Of a stretch of DNA of 34,367 nucleotides, positions 16,810-26,353 are shown piece by piece. Where the stretch lies: contig CAMQRS010000017.1 in assembly GCA_947036815.1 (NCBI GenBank), positions 1-34,367 of the forward strand. Direction: 5' to 3'. A model generated the notes under the pieces. It made no database searches, was not told where the DNA came from, and was given only the letters and a program-made list of their open reading frames with translations. How positions within the stretch are numbered: the first letter of the stretch is position 1; each line of letters begins with the position of its first letter. This DNA comes from an uncultured Erysipelotrichaceae bacterium (GTDB lineage Bacteria > Bacillota_I > Bacilli_A > Erysipelotrichales > Erysipelotrichaceae). The translations under genes were made by a program, and so were the position numbers.

Positions 16810-16839
16810 TTGTAAAAACAATATAAAACGTGTTATAAT
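16810..16839 (+). promoter_or_regulatory. Promoter of glgC-glgD-glgA
   Basis: TTGTAA (16810-16815) and TATAAT (16834-16839) are 18 bp apart, with an extended -10 TGT at 16831-16833. Transcription would start about 30 bp before the glgC ATG. Confidence 0.75.
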
Positions 16840-16875
16840 ATTTGCAAGAAAACAGGAAATGGGAGAGAACATAAA

Positions 16876-18015
16876 ATGAGACAAAACAACATGCTTGCCA
16901 TGATTTTAGCTGGAGGAAGAGGTTCAAGACTTTATGAATTAACGAGTAAAGTTGCGAAACCTGCTGTTTATTTTGGAGGAAAGTATAGAATTATAGATTT
17001 TCCACTAAGTAACTGTGCGAATTCAGGAATTGATGTAGTAGGGGTACTTACACAATATGAACCAGTATTATTAAATGCATATGCAAGTGCGGGTCATCGC
17101 TGGGGATTAGACACATTTGATAGTGGTGTATATGTATTGCCACCAAGTGAAAAAGAAGATTCAGATTTAGATGTATACCGTGGAACAGCAGATGCAATTA
17201 CACAAAACATTGATTTTATTGATCAATACGACCCTGAATATGTACTAGTTTTATCAGGGGACCACATTTATAAAATGGATTATTCGAAAATGCTTGCTTG
17301 TCATAAAGAAAAAGGTGCAGATGCAACAATTGCAGTATTACCTGTAACAATGAAAGAAGCGAGTCGTTTTGGAATTATGAATACGGATGAAGATAACAAA
17401 ATTATCGAGTTCGAGGAAAAACCAGAACATCCAAAAAGCAATTTAGCAAGTATGGGGATATACATATTTGATTGGAAATTATTACGTAAAAAATTAATTG
17501 AAGATGATAAAAATCCCGAGTCAAGTCATGACTTTGGAAAAGATATTATTCCAGGATTATTAGCTGAACACAAACGTTTATATGCTTACGAATTTAATGG
17601 GTATTGGAAGGATGTAGGAACTATTGATTCTCTTTGGGAAGCAAATATGGACTTACTAGATAAAAATGAAGAACTAGATCTAAATGATCCGGCTTGGAAA
17701 ATTTATACTGAAGAAGGAGTAAATTTACCTCAATATATTAGTGAAGAAGGTGTTGTTGAACATTCTTACATTAACCAAGGTTGTTCGATTGAAGGGAACG
17801 TTAAACGTTCCGTATTATTTCATGATGTTGAAATTGGTAAAGGAGCGCAAATTAATGACGCTGTTATCTTACCAGGGGCAGAAATTGGAGAAGGTGCAAT
17901 AGTGAATCGTTGTATTATTGCCGAAAATGTTAAAGTTGATCCATACACAGTAGTAGGGGATCCAAGTAGTGAAGAAATCGAACTGGTTTCTAAAAGAGTG
18001 AGAGGTAACAAATAA
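16876..18015 (+). CDS. glgC: Glucose-1-phosphate adenylyltransferase, catalytic subunit
   Basis: A 379-residue ADP-glucose pyrophosphorylase making ADP-glucose from glucose-1-phosphate and ATP, the committed step of glycogen synthesis. The nucleotidyltransferase loop [11 protein letters not shown] (residues 13-23) is followed by [15 protein letters not shown], then the metal/sugar-binding [11 protein letters not shown] and GYWKDVGT. A left-handed beta-helix of hexapeptide repeats fills roughly the last 100 residues. A GGGAGAG site precedes the ATG. It is first in the glgCDA operon, shares one base with glgD (TAATG), and has a cre-like operator upstream. Confidence 0.97.
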   Translation: MRQNNMLAMILAGGRGSRLYELTSKVAKPAVYFGGKYRIIDFPLSNCANSGIDVVGVLTQYEPVLLNAYASAGHRWGLDTFDSGVYVLPPSEKEDSDLDVYRGTADAITQNIDFIDQYDPEYVLVLSGDHIYKMDYSKMLACHKEKGADATIAVLPVTMKEASRFGIMNTDEDNKIIEFEEKPEHPKSNLASMGIYIFDWKLLRKKLIEDDKNPESSHDFGKDIIPGLLAEHKRLYAYEFNGYWKDVGTIDSLWEANMDLLDKNEELDLNDPAWKIYTEEGVNLPQYISEEGVVEHSYINQGCSIEGNVKRSVLFHDVEIGKGAQINDAVILPGAEIGEGAIVNRCIIAENVKVDPYTVVGDPSSEEIELVSKRVRGNK

Positions 18016-19130
18016 TGTGCAATGCATTTGGAGTAGTTGTATTTTCGGGTAACGGAGTACACGTAGACGGATTAGAAAATTATCGTTCAATTGGAGCGTT
18101 CTCATTTTTAGGTAGATATAGAGTAATTGACTTCCCTATTTCGAATCTAACAAATTCAGGAGTTGATGAAATTCAACTATATGTTAGTAAGAGACCAAGA
18201 AGTATTATTGATCATGTAGGTATTGGTAGACAATATAATATTAATTCAAAAAGAGGGAAATTATCAATTTTATTCGGAAACGAAGATAATTCTTCAAATA
18301 TTTATAAACATGATATTGCAAGTTTTAAATTTAATCGCCGCGCGATTGAAAGTATGACACAAAAATATGTAATCGTTGCATCAAACTATATGATTTATAA
18401 CATTGATTATAATCAAGTAGTGGAAGAACATATTGAAACAAAAGCTGATATAACAATGGTTTATAAATCTGTGGATACAGCAAAAGAAGAATTTATTAAT
18501 TGTGATACTTTAGTGTTGAATAAACAAAAAGGTGTTTCAGAAATTAGTTTAAATAGAGGAAATTATAAAACTAGAAATATTTCATTAGAGTCATATGTAA
18601 TGAGTAAAGAAATATTCTTAGCATTAATAGATCAAGCAGCAACAACGTCATCATTATATAAAATGCGTGATATGTTAAATGATGCTTGTAGTTTCTTAGA
18701 TGTTCGTGGATTCCAGTATAAAGGATATTTAACAGCAATAAACTCATTTAATAATTATTATAAAGCAAATATGGATTTATTAGATCCAGCTGAACGCAAA
18801 AAATTATTTAAAAAAGATTGGCCTATTTATACTAAAACTAGCGATAGTGCTCCCACACATTATTTTGAAGGTGGAACAGCGACAGCAAGTTTAGTATCTA
18901 ACGGTTGTAAAATTGAAGGAAGAGTAGAAAACAGTGTAATTGGACGTGGTTGTACAATCAAAAAAGGTGCTGTTATTAAAAATAGTGTAATTTTACCAGG
19001 TAGTATAATCGGAGAAGATACGTATATTGAAAGTAGTGTAGTTGATAAAAAAGTAGAAATTAATAAAGTGAAGGAAGTTATTGGGACACCAGAACAACCA
19101 GCTTACGTAAAAAGACACGACAAAATCTAG
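18015..19130 (+). CDS. glgD: GlgD, regulatory subunit of ADP-glucose pyrophosphorylase
   Basis: 371 residues, homologous to GlgC but altered at the active site. The GGRGSRL loop is replaced by FSGNGVHVDGL, and [10 protein letters not shown] by ASNYMIYNIDY, so it should not catalyse efficiently. The fold-defining GRYRVIDFPISNLTNSG and the C-terminal hexapeptide beta-helix remain. GlgC/GlgD heterotetramers are typical of Firmicutes. The start overlaps the glgC stop by one base, with GAGAGG upstream. glgA follows after 9 bp. Confidence 0.93.
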   Translation: MCNAFGVVVFSGNGVHVDGLENYRSIGAFSFLGRYRVIDFPISNLTNSGVDEIQLYVSKRPRSIIDHVGIGRQYNINSKRGKLSILFGNEDNSSNIYKHDIASFKFNRRAIESMTQKYVIVASNYMIYNIDYNQVVEEHIETKADITMVYKSVDTAKEEFINCDTLVLNKQKGVSEISLNRGNYKTRNISLESYVMSKEIFLALIDQAATTSSLYKMRDMLNDACSFLDVRGFQYKGYLTAINSFNNYYKANMDLLDPAERKKLFKKDWPIYTKTSDSAPTHYFEGGTATASLVSNGCKIEGRVENSVIGRGCTIKKGAVIKNSVILPGSIIGEDTYIESSVVDKKVEINKVKEVIGTPEQPAYVKRHDKI

Positions 19131-19139
19131 GGGGCTTAT

Positions 19140-20573
19140 ATGAAATCAATTTTATTTGTAGCTGCTGAAGGCTTACCATTTATTAAAAGTGGAGGATTGG
19201 CAGATGTTATAGGTTCATTACCAAAAGCATTATTAAAGCAAGGTCACGATGTAAAAGTGGTATTGCCTTTATATAAAAAAATGGCAGAAAAGAATCATCA
19301 AGATTTTGAGTATGTATGTTCGTATTCTGTAACGATTAGTTACGAAGAAATAAATGTTAATATTTATCAACAAGACGTGAATGGAGTTATATTTTATTTC
19401 ATAGAAAATCAAACATATTTTGAACGAGATGAACTGTATGGATATGATGATGATGGAGAACGGTTTGCGTATTTTCAAAAAGCAGTGTTAGAAATGCTGA
19501 GTAGATTAGATTATTTCCCGGATGTAATGCATTGTCATGATTGGCATACAGGAATGATTGCTACTATGTGCAAAGAAAACTATAGACACGATGCACGTTA
19601 TGCAGCAATGAAACATGTATATACAATTCATAACTTAGCTTACCAAGGAAACTTTGGTAAAGAAATGTTGCATTCATGCTTAGGATTGAATGAAGATTTA
19701 TTTGATTGTGGAGCAGTACGTTACGATACAGGGATTTCATTTATGAAATCAGGTATTGTGTATGCTGATCGAATTTCAACAGTATCACCTACGTATGCAC
19801 AAGAAATTTTAACTACTGAATATGGTGAACATTTAGAGCATGTGTTACAAATGCGTTATTCAGAATTAGGTGGAATTTTAAATGGAATAGATATTGATGA
19901 GTGGAACCCAGCGAAAGACCCAGAGATTACCAAAAACTTTAATAAAGTTAGTGTATTCAAAGGAAAAGTTGAAAATAAATTAGCTCTTCAAAAACGTTTT
20001 GGATTAGAGGAAGATAAAGATGTAATGTTAGTTGGGATGGTTACTAGATTAACTTCTCAAAAAGGATTGCAATTAGTATTGGACCAAATGGGTCACATGT
20101 TAAAAGCAAATATGCAAATTGTATTGTTAGGTAGTGGAGATAAAGGAATGGAAGCTGCCTTTGATGCAATTAACTCGAAAAATGCAGGTAAATTCGGATT
20201 CTACCGTGGATATAATGAAGCGTTGGCTCATCAAATTTATGCAAGTTGTGATTGTTTCTTGATGCCAAGTAAATTTGAACCATGTGGATTGTCTCAAATG
20301 ATTTCATTACGTTATGGAACTCTTCCAATTGTAAGAGAAACAGGTGGATTGAAAGATAGCGTGTTACCTTACAATGAATTTACTAAAGAAGGAACAGGGT
20401 TCACTTTTACTAATTATGATTCACATGAAATGATGGATGCGATAAATCGTGCCTTATGTGTGTATTATGACAACAAAGTAGATTTTAAAAAATTAATTAA
20501 ACAAGCAATGAAATTTGATGTGTGTTGGGATAAAAGTGCCCAAGATTACTCGAATATGTATGAATACCTATAA
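19140..20573 (+). CDS. glgA: Glycogen synthase (ADP-glucose type)
   Basis: A 477-residue GT5 glycosyltransferase that extends alpha-1,4-glucan from ADP-glucose. The KSGGLADVIGSLPKAL motif (residues 16-31) holds the ADP-glucose-binding K16, and SKFEPCGLSQM near residue 376 contains the C-terminal GT5 motif with its catalytic Glu. The length is standard. An AGGGGG site precedes the ATG. It closes the glgCDA operon; branching enzyme (glgB) and phosphorylase (glgP) are not in the window. Confidence 0.97.
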   Translation: MKSILFVAAEGLPFIKSGGLADVIGSLPKALLKQGHDVKVVLPLYKKMAEKNHQDFEYVCSYSVTISYEEINVNIYQQDVNGVIFYFIENQTYFERDELYGYDDDGERFAYFQKAVLEMLSRLDYFPDVMHCHDWHTGMIATMCKENYRHDARYAAMKHVYTIHNLAYQGNFGKEMLHSCLGLNEDLFDCGAVRYDTGISFMKSGIVYADRISTVSPTYAQEILTTEYGEHLEHVLQMRYSELGGILNGIDIDEWNPAKDPEITKNFNKVSVFKGKVENKLALQKRFGLEEDKDVMLVGMVTRLTSQKGLQLVLDQMGHMLKANMQIVLLGSGDKGMEAAFDAINSKNAGKFGFYRGYNEALAHQIYASCDCFLMPSKFEPCGLSQMISLRYGTLPIVRETGGLKDSVLPYNEFTKEGTGFTFTNYDSHEMMDAINRALCVYYDNKVDFKKLIKQAMKFDVCWDKSAQDYSNMYEYL

Positions 20574-20595
20574 AGAGCCATTTGGCTCTTTTTTT
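20572..20595 (+). terminator. Terminator overlapping the glgA stop codon
   Basis: AAAGAGCCA (20572-20580) pairs perfectly with TGGCTCTTT (20583-20591) around a 2-base core, followed by a T run. The stem begins inside the TAA stop. Confidence 0.88.
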
Positions 20596-20654
20596 AAAAA
20601 AAAAGTGAGAATAGATTCTTTTGTTTTTTATAGTTATGCAATTTTACATTAGTA

Positions 20655-20663
20655 TGTTATAAT
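20655..20663 (+). promoter_or_regulatory. Extended -10 promoter of the dbpA-like gene
   Basis: TGTTATAAT ends 9 bp before the ATG at 20673, so transcription would begin only about 3-4 nt upstream of the start codon. No -35 is evident. Confidence 0.55.
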
Positions 20664-20672
20664 ATCGAAGTT

Positions 20673-22025
20673 ATGATAAAATTAAGTAAAGAAATAGAAA
20701 AAGCACTTCAAATTATGGGTTACCATACTTTAAATGAAGTCCAAGAACAAGTAATTCCACTGTTTTTAGAACGCAAAAATATTGTTGTTCAATCAAATAC
20801 AGGAAGTGGAAAAACAGCAGCATACGCAATACCTTTATGTGAAATGATAGATTGGGAAAATTTGAATGTACAAGTGTTAGTATTAACATGTACAAGAGAA
20901 TTGAGTGTTCAGGTGAAAGAAGAGTTTTCACACATAGGTAAATTCAAGAAAATTAAGTCTACGGCTATTTATGGAAAAGAAAAAATGAGTTATCAAGTAA
21001 ATGCCTTACAACAAAAATGTCACGTAGTAAGTGCAACTCCTGGAAGATTAATAGATCATATTAATCGTGGAACCATTGATTTAAGCCATGTAAATTATGT
21101 GGTAATAGATGAAGCAGATTATATGTTAGATTTAGGATTTAACGAACAAGTAAAAGAGATATTATCTTATTTACCTCAGAATATTAATAAAGCATTATTT
21201 AGTGCAACATATCCAGAAAAAATTCAAGATTTAATTGAAACGTATTTTGCTCCATATGAATATTTAAATTTAAGTGGACAACTTAAAATTAAACATATGT
21301 TTGTAGAAACAAATGATGCTGATGAAGCATTAATTGATACATTAGATGGATGTAATGCACAAAGCGTTATTATTTTCTGTGAAAGAAAAGATGAAGTAGA
21401 TGATGTTTGTTTAACATTGAAAGATCAAGGATTCAGACATGTTAAAATTCATGGAGATATCTTCCAAGAGAAACGTTTTGAAAACTTACAAAAGTTTAAA
21501 ACAGGACAAGTACGTATTTTAGTTGCAAGTGATGTTGCTGCTAGAGGGATAGATATTGATAAAGTATCACATGTAATACATTATGGGTTACCTAGTAATA
21601 AGTTTGACTATGTTCACAGAAGTGGTAGAACAGGAAGAATTAATGAAGAAGGAAATTCAATTGTATTGATTAAAGATAGAAAACAATTACAAATATTAAA
21701 AGACTATACATGGGAAAAATTTGTTGAAGAGAAAACAAGTGATTTGAACACGAGAGTCGAAAAGAAAAATATTGGAAAACAATTCAGCGAAGCTGTTGAA
21801 AAAATCTATTTAAATGCCGGTAAAGAAAAAGGGATTCGTACCCTTGATATTATTGGAGCGTTTGGATCAATTGATGGTGTTAACCAAGATGATATTGGAG
21901 TAGTTGAAGTTTTAAATAAAATTAGTTATATTGAAATTTTCAATGGAAAAGCGAAATATATCGTTGACCAAATGAAAGATAAAACAATTAAGAAGAAAAA
22001 AGTTAGAGTAGAGATCGCAAAATAG
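20673..22025 (+). CDS. dbpA: DEAD-box RNA helicase of the DbpA/YxiN type
   Basis: A 450-residue ATP-dependent RNA helicase. The Q motif region is TLNEVQEQVIPL, motif I SNTGSGKT (residues 41-48), motif II VIDEADYML, and motif III FSATYP. Motifs V and VI are VASDVAARGIDI and HRSGRTGR. The C-terminal ~75 residues (GIRTLDIIGAFGSIDGVNQD onward) look like the DbpA RNA-binding domain that targets 23S rRNA in Escherichia coli and Bacillus. The role would be large-subunit ribosome assembly. The ATG at 20673 has no Shine-Dalgarno and lies almost at the predicted transcription start. It converges with the FemABX gene. Confidence 0.9.
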   Translation: MIKLSKEIEKALQIMGYHTLNEVQEQVIPLFLERKNIVVQSNTGSGKTAAYAIPLCEMIDWENLNVQVLVLTCTRELSVQVKEEFSHIGKFKKIKSTAIYGKEKMSYQVNALQQKCHVVSATPGRLIDHINRGTIDLSHVNYVVIDEADYMLDLGFNEQVKEILSYLPQNINKALFSATYPEKIQDLIETYFAPYEYLNLSGQLKIKHMFVETNDADEALIDTLDGCNAQSVIIFCERKDEVDDVCLTLKDQGFRHVKIHGDIFQEKRFENLQKFKTGQVRILVASDVAARGIDIDKVSHVIHYGLPSNKFDYVHRSGRTGRINEEGNSIVLIKDRKQLQILKDYTWEKFVEEKTSDLNTRVEKKNIGKQFSEAVEKIYLNAGKEKGIRTLDIIGAFGSIDGVNQDDIGVVEVLNKISYIEIFNGKAKYIVDQMKDKTIKKKKVRVEIAK

Positions 22026-22026
22026 A

Positions 22027-22060
22027 AAAAACACTCGTATCATTGGATACGAGTGTTTTT
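22027..22060. terminator. Bidirectional terminator between dbpA and the FemABX gene
   Basis: AAAAACACTCGTATC and GATACGAGTGTTTTT form a perfect 15-bp stem around ATTG. The A and T runs suit both directions. On the minus strand it begins at the FemABX stop codon. Confidence 0.93.
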
Positions 22061-23300
22061 ATATTTTATTTAATTTATTTAAAAATTGGTACGACATTTG
22101 GTTGATGGGTAAGATAAATTCACCAATCAATTCAACGACGTCGGCTTTGAATCCACGTTTGAATGAGAAAACACCATAGCCTGCTTCGTCGGAATTAAAG
22201 TAACCACTAATTCCATAGAAGTTATATGTCTTATATCCTTCTTCAATTGCTTTTTGAATCACATACCATTGGAGTGCGTAAGGACCTTTGAACTTTTTGA
22301 ATTCATCAAATGAACCACTTGTTAAATACACTACTTCATCTCCGTAAGAAACGAATAATGAGGCTGCTAATCTTAGTTCATTTCCATGCTTTTGTGTAAG
22401 GATTGATGCTTCTTCTTTATTTTCTGACAATTTAATAATTGCTTGTTCGGATTCTTTTACGCGATTCATCATCTTTTTAGAGTTTGGTGTAGCTACTAAT
22501 CTTTCTTTCGCAAGCATTAATATTTCTTCTTGCTTACTTAAGTCTTGATGAATAGATTGTATATAGTCGTCTAAATTGATGTACGCTAAATATACGTCAG
22601 CGCATTCTTTATGAATCGTATATTGTCTTTCAAAATAAGATAATGGATATTCATCAAAGTGTTGTCTTTCACCAGTAGCATCTACTATTTCTTTAATAAT
22701 ATGCAGTTCCTCATAGGCTAATCTTCGTATTTGTACGTTTATTTTATGAGCTGTATTAATCTCTCTTTTCACACTTGGGTTAAACCGATTGAATACTTCT
22801 TCTTGTGTTTGGTCTTTTAAGTGGAGAGTAGACATCCAACGACATTGCTTATTATTATAACCTCTTGTGAATCCTTGATGAATATAGTTGTTAGATGTTA
22901 AATTATGAATTGCATCATCATTTTTAGGTGCATTTTCAATGCTGTTTCCATCTATATCTCGTACTTGATAAATCACATAAGGATCTAGTTTTAAGTAACT
23001 AATCTTTTGTTGCTTTAAGTATGAAGTTAAATTTTGAGTAAATATAGTTACTAGCTCTTTATTATGGTAGTCTATTAAGAACCCTCTTTGTGCATAGGCA
23101 TAATGAAATTTTCTAAGGGTGGGAACAAAGATTAGCCCTGTTGCTGCAATGATTTCGTTATTATCATATAAAGCAACAAACTTAACAACCCAGTCTGCTG
23201 ATTTAGACTGCAAAGAAGCAGTTCCATTTAAAAAGTTATTATGCGCATGTTGACTTGCGAATTGATCGTATGTCGTAGCACTTATTTCTGTAAATTTCAT
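22059..23300 (-). CDS. FemABX-family peptidoglycan interpeptide-bridge aminoacyltransferase
   Basis: 413 residues with two GNAT-like halves, as in FemA/FemX/MurM, which transfer amino acids from aminoacyl-tRNA to the stem peptide of lipid II. Visible pieces are LKLDPYVIYQVRD, FNPSVKREINTA (the basic motif after the first half), and YALQWYVIQKAIEEGYKTYNFYGISG near residues 340-370, then GVFSFKRGF. Between residues ~250 and 300 is a charged helical stretch (QEEILMLAKERL through EQAIIKLSENKEEAS), matching the FemA coiled-coil arm. A GAGGTG site precedes the ATG. The amino acid added cannot be predicted. Confidence 0.9.
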   Translation of the reverse strand: MKFTEISATTYDQFASQHAHNNFLNGTASLQSKSADWVVKFVALYDNNEIIAATGLIFVPTLRKFHYAYAQRGFLIDYHNKELVTIFTQNLTSYLKQQKISYLKLDPYVIYQVRDIDGNSIENAPKNDDAIHNLTSNNYIHQGFTRGYNNKQCRWMSTLHLKDQTQEEVFNRFNPSVKREINTAHKINVQIRRLAYEELHIIKEIVDATGERQHFDEYPLSYFERQYTIHKECADVYLAYINLDDYIQSIHQDLSKQEEILMLAKERLVATPNSKKMMNRVKESEQAIIKLSENKEEASILTQKHGNELRLAASLFVSYGDEVVYLTSGSFDEFKKFKGPYALQWYVIQKAIEEGYKTYNFYGISGYFNSDEAGYGVFSFKRGFKADVVELIGEFILPINQMSYQFLNKLNKI

Positions 23301-23320
23301 ATTGGCACCTCAGTTGTATT

Positions 23321-23329
23321 ATTATAGCA
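23321..23329 (-). promoter_or_regulatory. Extended -10 promoter of the FemABX gene
   Basis: On the minus strand TGCTATAAT forms an extended -10 with a perfect TATAAT, about 20 bp upstream of the ATG. Confidence 0.6.
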
Positions 23330-23515
23330 TAAAGGAAATAATTTTAGTATATTACATAATAATATAGTTATGTGCATAAGTACATAGATTATGAATATAT
23401 GGTTTATATTGTTAACTTTTGAGCAAAATAGTGTATTATAAATGAAAAAATGATAAAATAGAATGAAGTCTAATTATTTAGCAAGAATCGTGAATACTAA
23501 CTTAGAGGTAAAAAC

Positions 23516-26353
23516 ATGAGTAAAAATATATTATCCATTAAGGGTGCAAGAGAGAATAATCTTAAAAATATAAGTATTGATATACCAAGAGATAAAATTG
23601 TAATTATGACAGGAGTCAGCGGAAGTGGAAAAACTTCGCTAGCTTTTGACACTATTTATGCAGAAGGGCAACGTCGTTATGTTGAATCTTTAAGTGCGTA
23701 TGCAAGACAGTTTTTAGGAAATAGTGAAAAACCAGATGTTGATAGTATAGAGGGATTAAGTCCAGCTATCTCAATTGACCAAAAGACAACGAGTAATAAT
23801 CCTCGAAGTACAGTAGGGACATCTACTGAAATATATGATTATTTAAGACTGTTGTTTGCAAGAATTGGAGTGCCTTATTGTCCGATACATCATGAGCCTA
23901 TTACTTCTCAAACATTGAAACAAATGGTCGATAAAGTAATGGAATTAAAAGATAATACAAGATTACAAATATTAGCTCCTGTTGTTGATAATAAAAAAGG
24001 GACGCATAAAGAACTGATTGAAAAGCTTCAAAAAGATGGGTTTATTAGAGCCAGAATAAATCATGAAATAGTGATGTTAGAGGATATTGAAGAATTAGAA
24101 AAAAATAAAAAACATACGATAGATGTAGTAGTAGATAGAGTAATTAAAGGGGAAGATCGCTCGCGCATCCATGATTCATTGGAAACAGCAGTAAAATTGT
24201 CTGAAGGGCTTGCGATTGTTGTATCTGATGAAAAAGAGTTGTTATTTTCGAGTAATTACTCATGTAAGTTTTGTGGATTCAGTGTACCTAAGTTAGAACC
24301 GAAATTATTTTCTTTTAATGCACCCTGTGGAGCATGTCCGACTTGTAAAGGGTTAGGAGTGACACAGAAGGTGGATGTAGATTTACTTATCCCAGATAAG
24401 AGTTTATCTATCATACAAGGGGCAATAATTTACTATAAAAACATATTAAAAAAAGATAATTTAGAATGGCAGAAATTCAAATCTCTTTGTGATTATTATG
24501 CGATTGATGTAGATAAACCAATCAAGAAAATGACAAAGAAAGAAATGGATATTATTTTATATGGAAGTCGTGATCTTATTGACTATACTATGTATTCTAA
24601 GAGTGGAAGTGTAACACATCGTTTAGAATTCATTGAAGGTATTATTACATTAATTGAACGTCGTTTCATGGAAACAACAAGCTCTTTCTCAAGAGAGTGG
24701 TATGCTTCTTTTATGAGTGAAGATACATGTCCTACCTGTAGTGGTCGACGCCTAAATGAACAAGCATTATGTGTACTTGTAGGTGAAAAAAATATTGATG
24801 AATGGACAAGTATGAGTATTAAACAAGCATTGTTTTTTGTGCAAAATGTAGTGTTGAATGAGCAACAAAGACAAATCTCAAGAATGGTGTTAGTAGAAAT
24901 AGAAAACAGATTACAATTCTTATTTGATGTAGGGTTGAATTATTTAACGCTAAATAGATTAGCAGGATCATTGAGTGGAGGAGAAGCACAACGAATTCGT
25001 TTAGCTACTCAAATCGGTTCTCATTTAAGTGGTGTATTGTATGTATTGGATGAACCAAGTATTGGGTTACACCAAAGAGATAATGATCGTCTAATTGAAT
25101 CATTGAAGAAGATGCGTGATTTAGGTAATACACTAATTGTTGTTGAGCATGATGAAGATACGATGATGCAAAGTGATTACGTTATTGATATTGGACCAGG
25201 AGCTGGAATTCACGGTGGTGAAGTAATGGCGATGGGGACGGTTGAAGAAGTAATGAATGATGAACGTAGTTTAACAGGACAATATTTATCAGGTAAAAAA
25301 CAAATATACATCCCGAGTGTTAGAAAAAAAGGTAGTAAAAAGTTTATTGAAGTAATAAATGCGAGAGAAAACAACTTACAAAATGTGAGTGTGAAAGTTC
25401 CGTTACATACATTTTGTGCAGTTACGGGTGTAAGCGGAAGTGGAAAAAGTAGTTTAGTAAATGAGATTATTAGTAAAGCAATTGAAAAAGAACTTGGTAG
25501 AAGTAAAGTGAAGCCAGGTGCATATGATAAAATTAAGGGATTAAAACACATTGATAAATTAATTAATATATCACAAGATCCAATCGGTAGAACCCCAAGA
25601 AGTAATCCAGCAACATACACTGGAGTATTTGATGATATTCGAGATTTATTTGCGCAATCTCCAGAAGCGAAGATGCGTGGATATGAAAAAGGAAGATTTT
25701 CATTTAATGTAAGAGGTGGAAGATGTGAAGCTTGTCAAGGTGATGGGATTATTAAAATATCTATGCACTTCTTACCGGATGTATATGTAACGTGTGAAAA
25801 CTGTGATGGAAAACGTTACAATGAAGAAACATTACAAGTTACGTACAAAGGGAAAACAATATACGATGTGTTAGAGATGAGCGTTGAGGACTCTATATCG
25901 TTCTTCTCTAAAATTCATAAAATTAAGCATAAAGTACAAACGTTATATGATGTGGGATTGGGATATATAAAACTGGGACAAAGTGCAACTACCTTGTCTG
26001 GAGGTGAGGCGCAGCGAGTAAAATTAGCGAGTGAATTACAAAAGAAACCAACAGGAAAAACAGTATTTATCCTAGATGAGCCAACGACAGGTTTACACAC
26101 GCATGATGTGGCTATACTGTTAAAAGTACTTTGTCGTATTGTCGATAATGGAGATAGTGTTATCGTGATTGAGCATAATTTAGATGTGATAAAATGCGCA
26201 GACTACATTATTGACTTAGGTCCTGAAGGCGGAGATGAAGGCGGAACTATTATTGCCTGCGGAACTCCTGAAATGATCAGTGAATGTGAAGAATCGCATA
26301 CAGGTAGATATTTGAAGAAGGTACTAGAAAGAGGAGTTTATGAATCAAAATAA
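23516..26353 (+). CDS. uvrA: Excinuclease ABC subunit A
   Basis: A 945-residue damage-recognition ATPase of nucleotide excision repair. There are two ABC modules: Walker A GVSGSGKT at residues 33-40 and GVSGSGKSS in the second half. The signatures are LSGGEAQRIRLA and LSGGEAQRVKLA, and the Walker B-like segments are VLDEPSIGLH and ILDEPTTGLH. Zinc-binding cysteines are present in CKFCGF with CGACPTC, and in CEACQGDG with CENCDGKR. An AGAGGT site precedes the ATG. uvrB is not in the window. The stop overlaps the hprK start by 14 nt. I see no LexA-type box upstream. Confidence 0.98.
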   Translation: MSKNILSIKGARENNLKNISIDIPRDKIVIMTGVSGSGKTSLAFDTIYAEGQRRYVESLSAYARQFLGNSEKPDVDSIEGLSPAISIDQKTTSNNPRSTVGTSTEIYDYLRLLFARIGVPYCPIHHEPITSQTLKQMVDKVMELKDNTRLQILAPVVDNKKGTHKELIEKLQKDGFIRARINHEIVMLEDIEELEKNKKHTIDVVVDRVIKGEDRSRIHDSLETAVKLSEGLAIVVSDEKELLFSSNYSCKFCGFSVPKLEPKLFSFNAPCGACPTCKGLGVTQKVDVDLLIPDKSLSIIQGAIIYYKNILKKDNLEWQKFKSLCDYYAIDVDKPIKKMTKKEMDIILYGSRDLIDYTMYSKSGSVTHRLEFIEGIITLIERRFMETTSSFSREWYASFMSEDTCPTCSGRRLNEQALCVLVGEKNIDEWTSMSIKQALFFVQNVVLNEQQRQISRMVLVEIENRLQFLFDVGLNYLTLNRLAGSLSGGEAQRIRLATQIGSHLSGVLYVLDEPSIGLHQRDNDRLIESLKKMRDLGNTLIVVEHDEDTMMQSDYVIDIGPGAGIHGGEVMAMGTVEEVMNDERSLTGQYLSGKKQIYIPSVRKKGSKKFIEVINARENNLQNVSVKVPLHTFCAVTGVSGSGKSSLVNEIISKAIEKELGRSKVKPGAYDKIKGLKHIDKLINISQDPIGRTPRSNPATYTGVFDDIRDLFAQSPEAKMRGYEKGRFSFNVRGGRCEACQGDGIIKISMHFLPDVYVTCENCDGKRYNEETLQVTYKGKTIYDVLEMSVEDSISFFSKIHKIKHKVQTLYDVGLGYIKLGQSATTLSGGEAQRVKLASELQKKPTGKTVFILDEPTTGLHTHDVAILLKVLCRIVDNGDSVIVIEHNLDVIKCADYIIDLGPEGGDEGGTIIACGTPEMISECEESHTGRYLKKVLERGVYESK

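Noticed and set aside
23301-23515. LexA/SOS box before uvrA
   Set aside because: No CGAAC-N4-GTTCG-like palindrome is found between the FemABX and uvrA starts.
25210-25620. Minus-strand frame of 136 codons inside uvrA
   Set aside because: It lies antisense to a fully conserved uvrA region, has no ribosome site and no recognisable domain; a shadow of the uvrA codon pattern.
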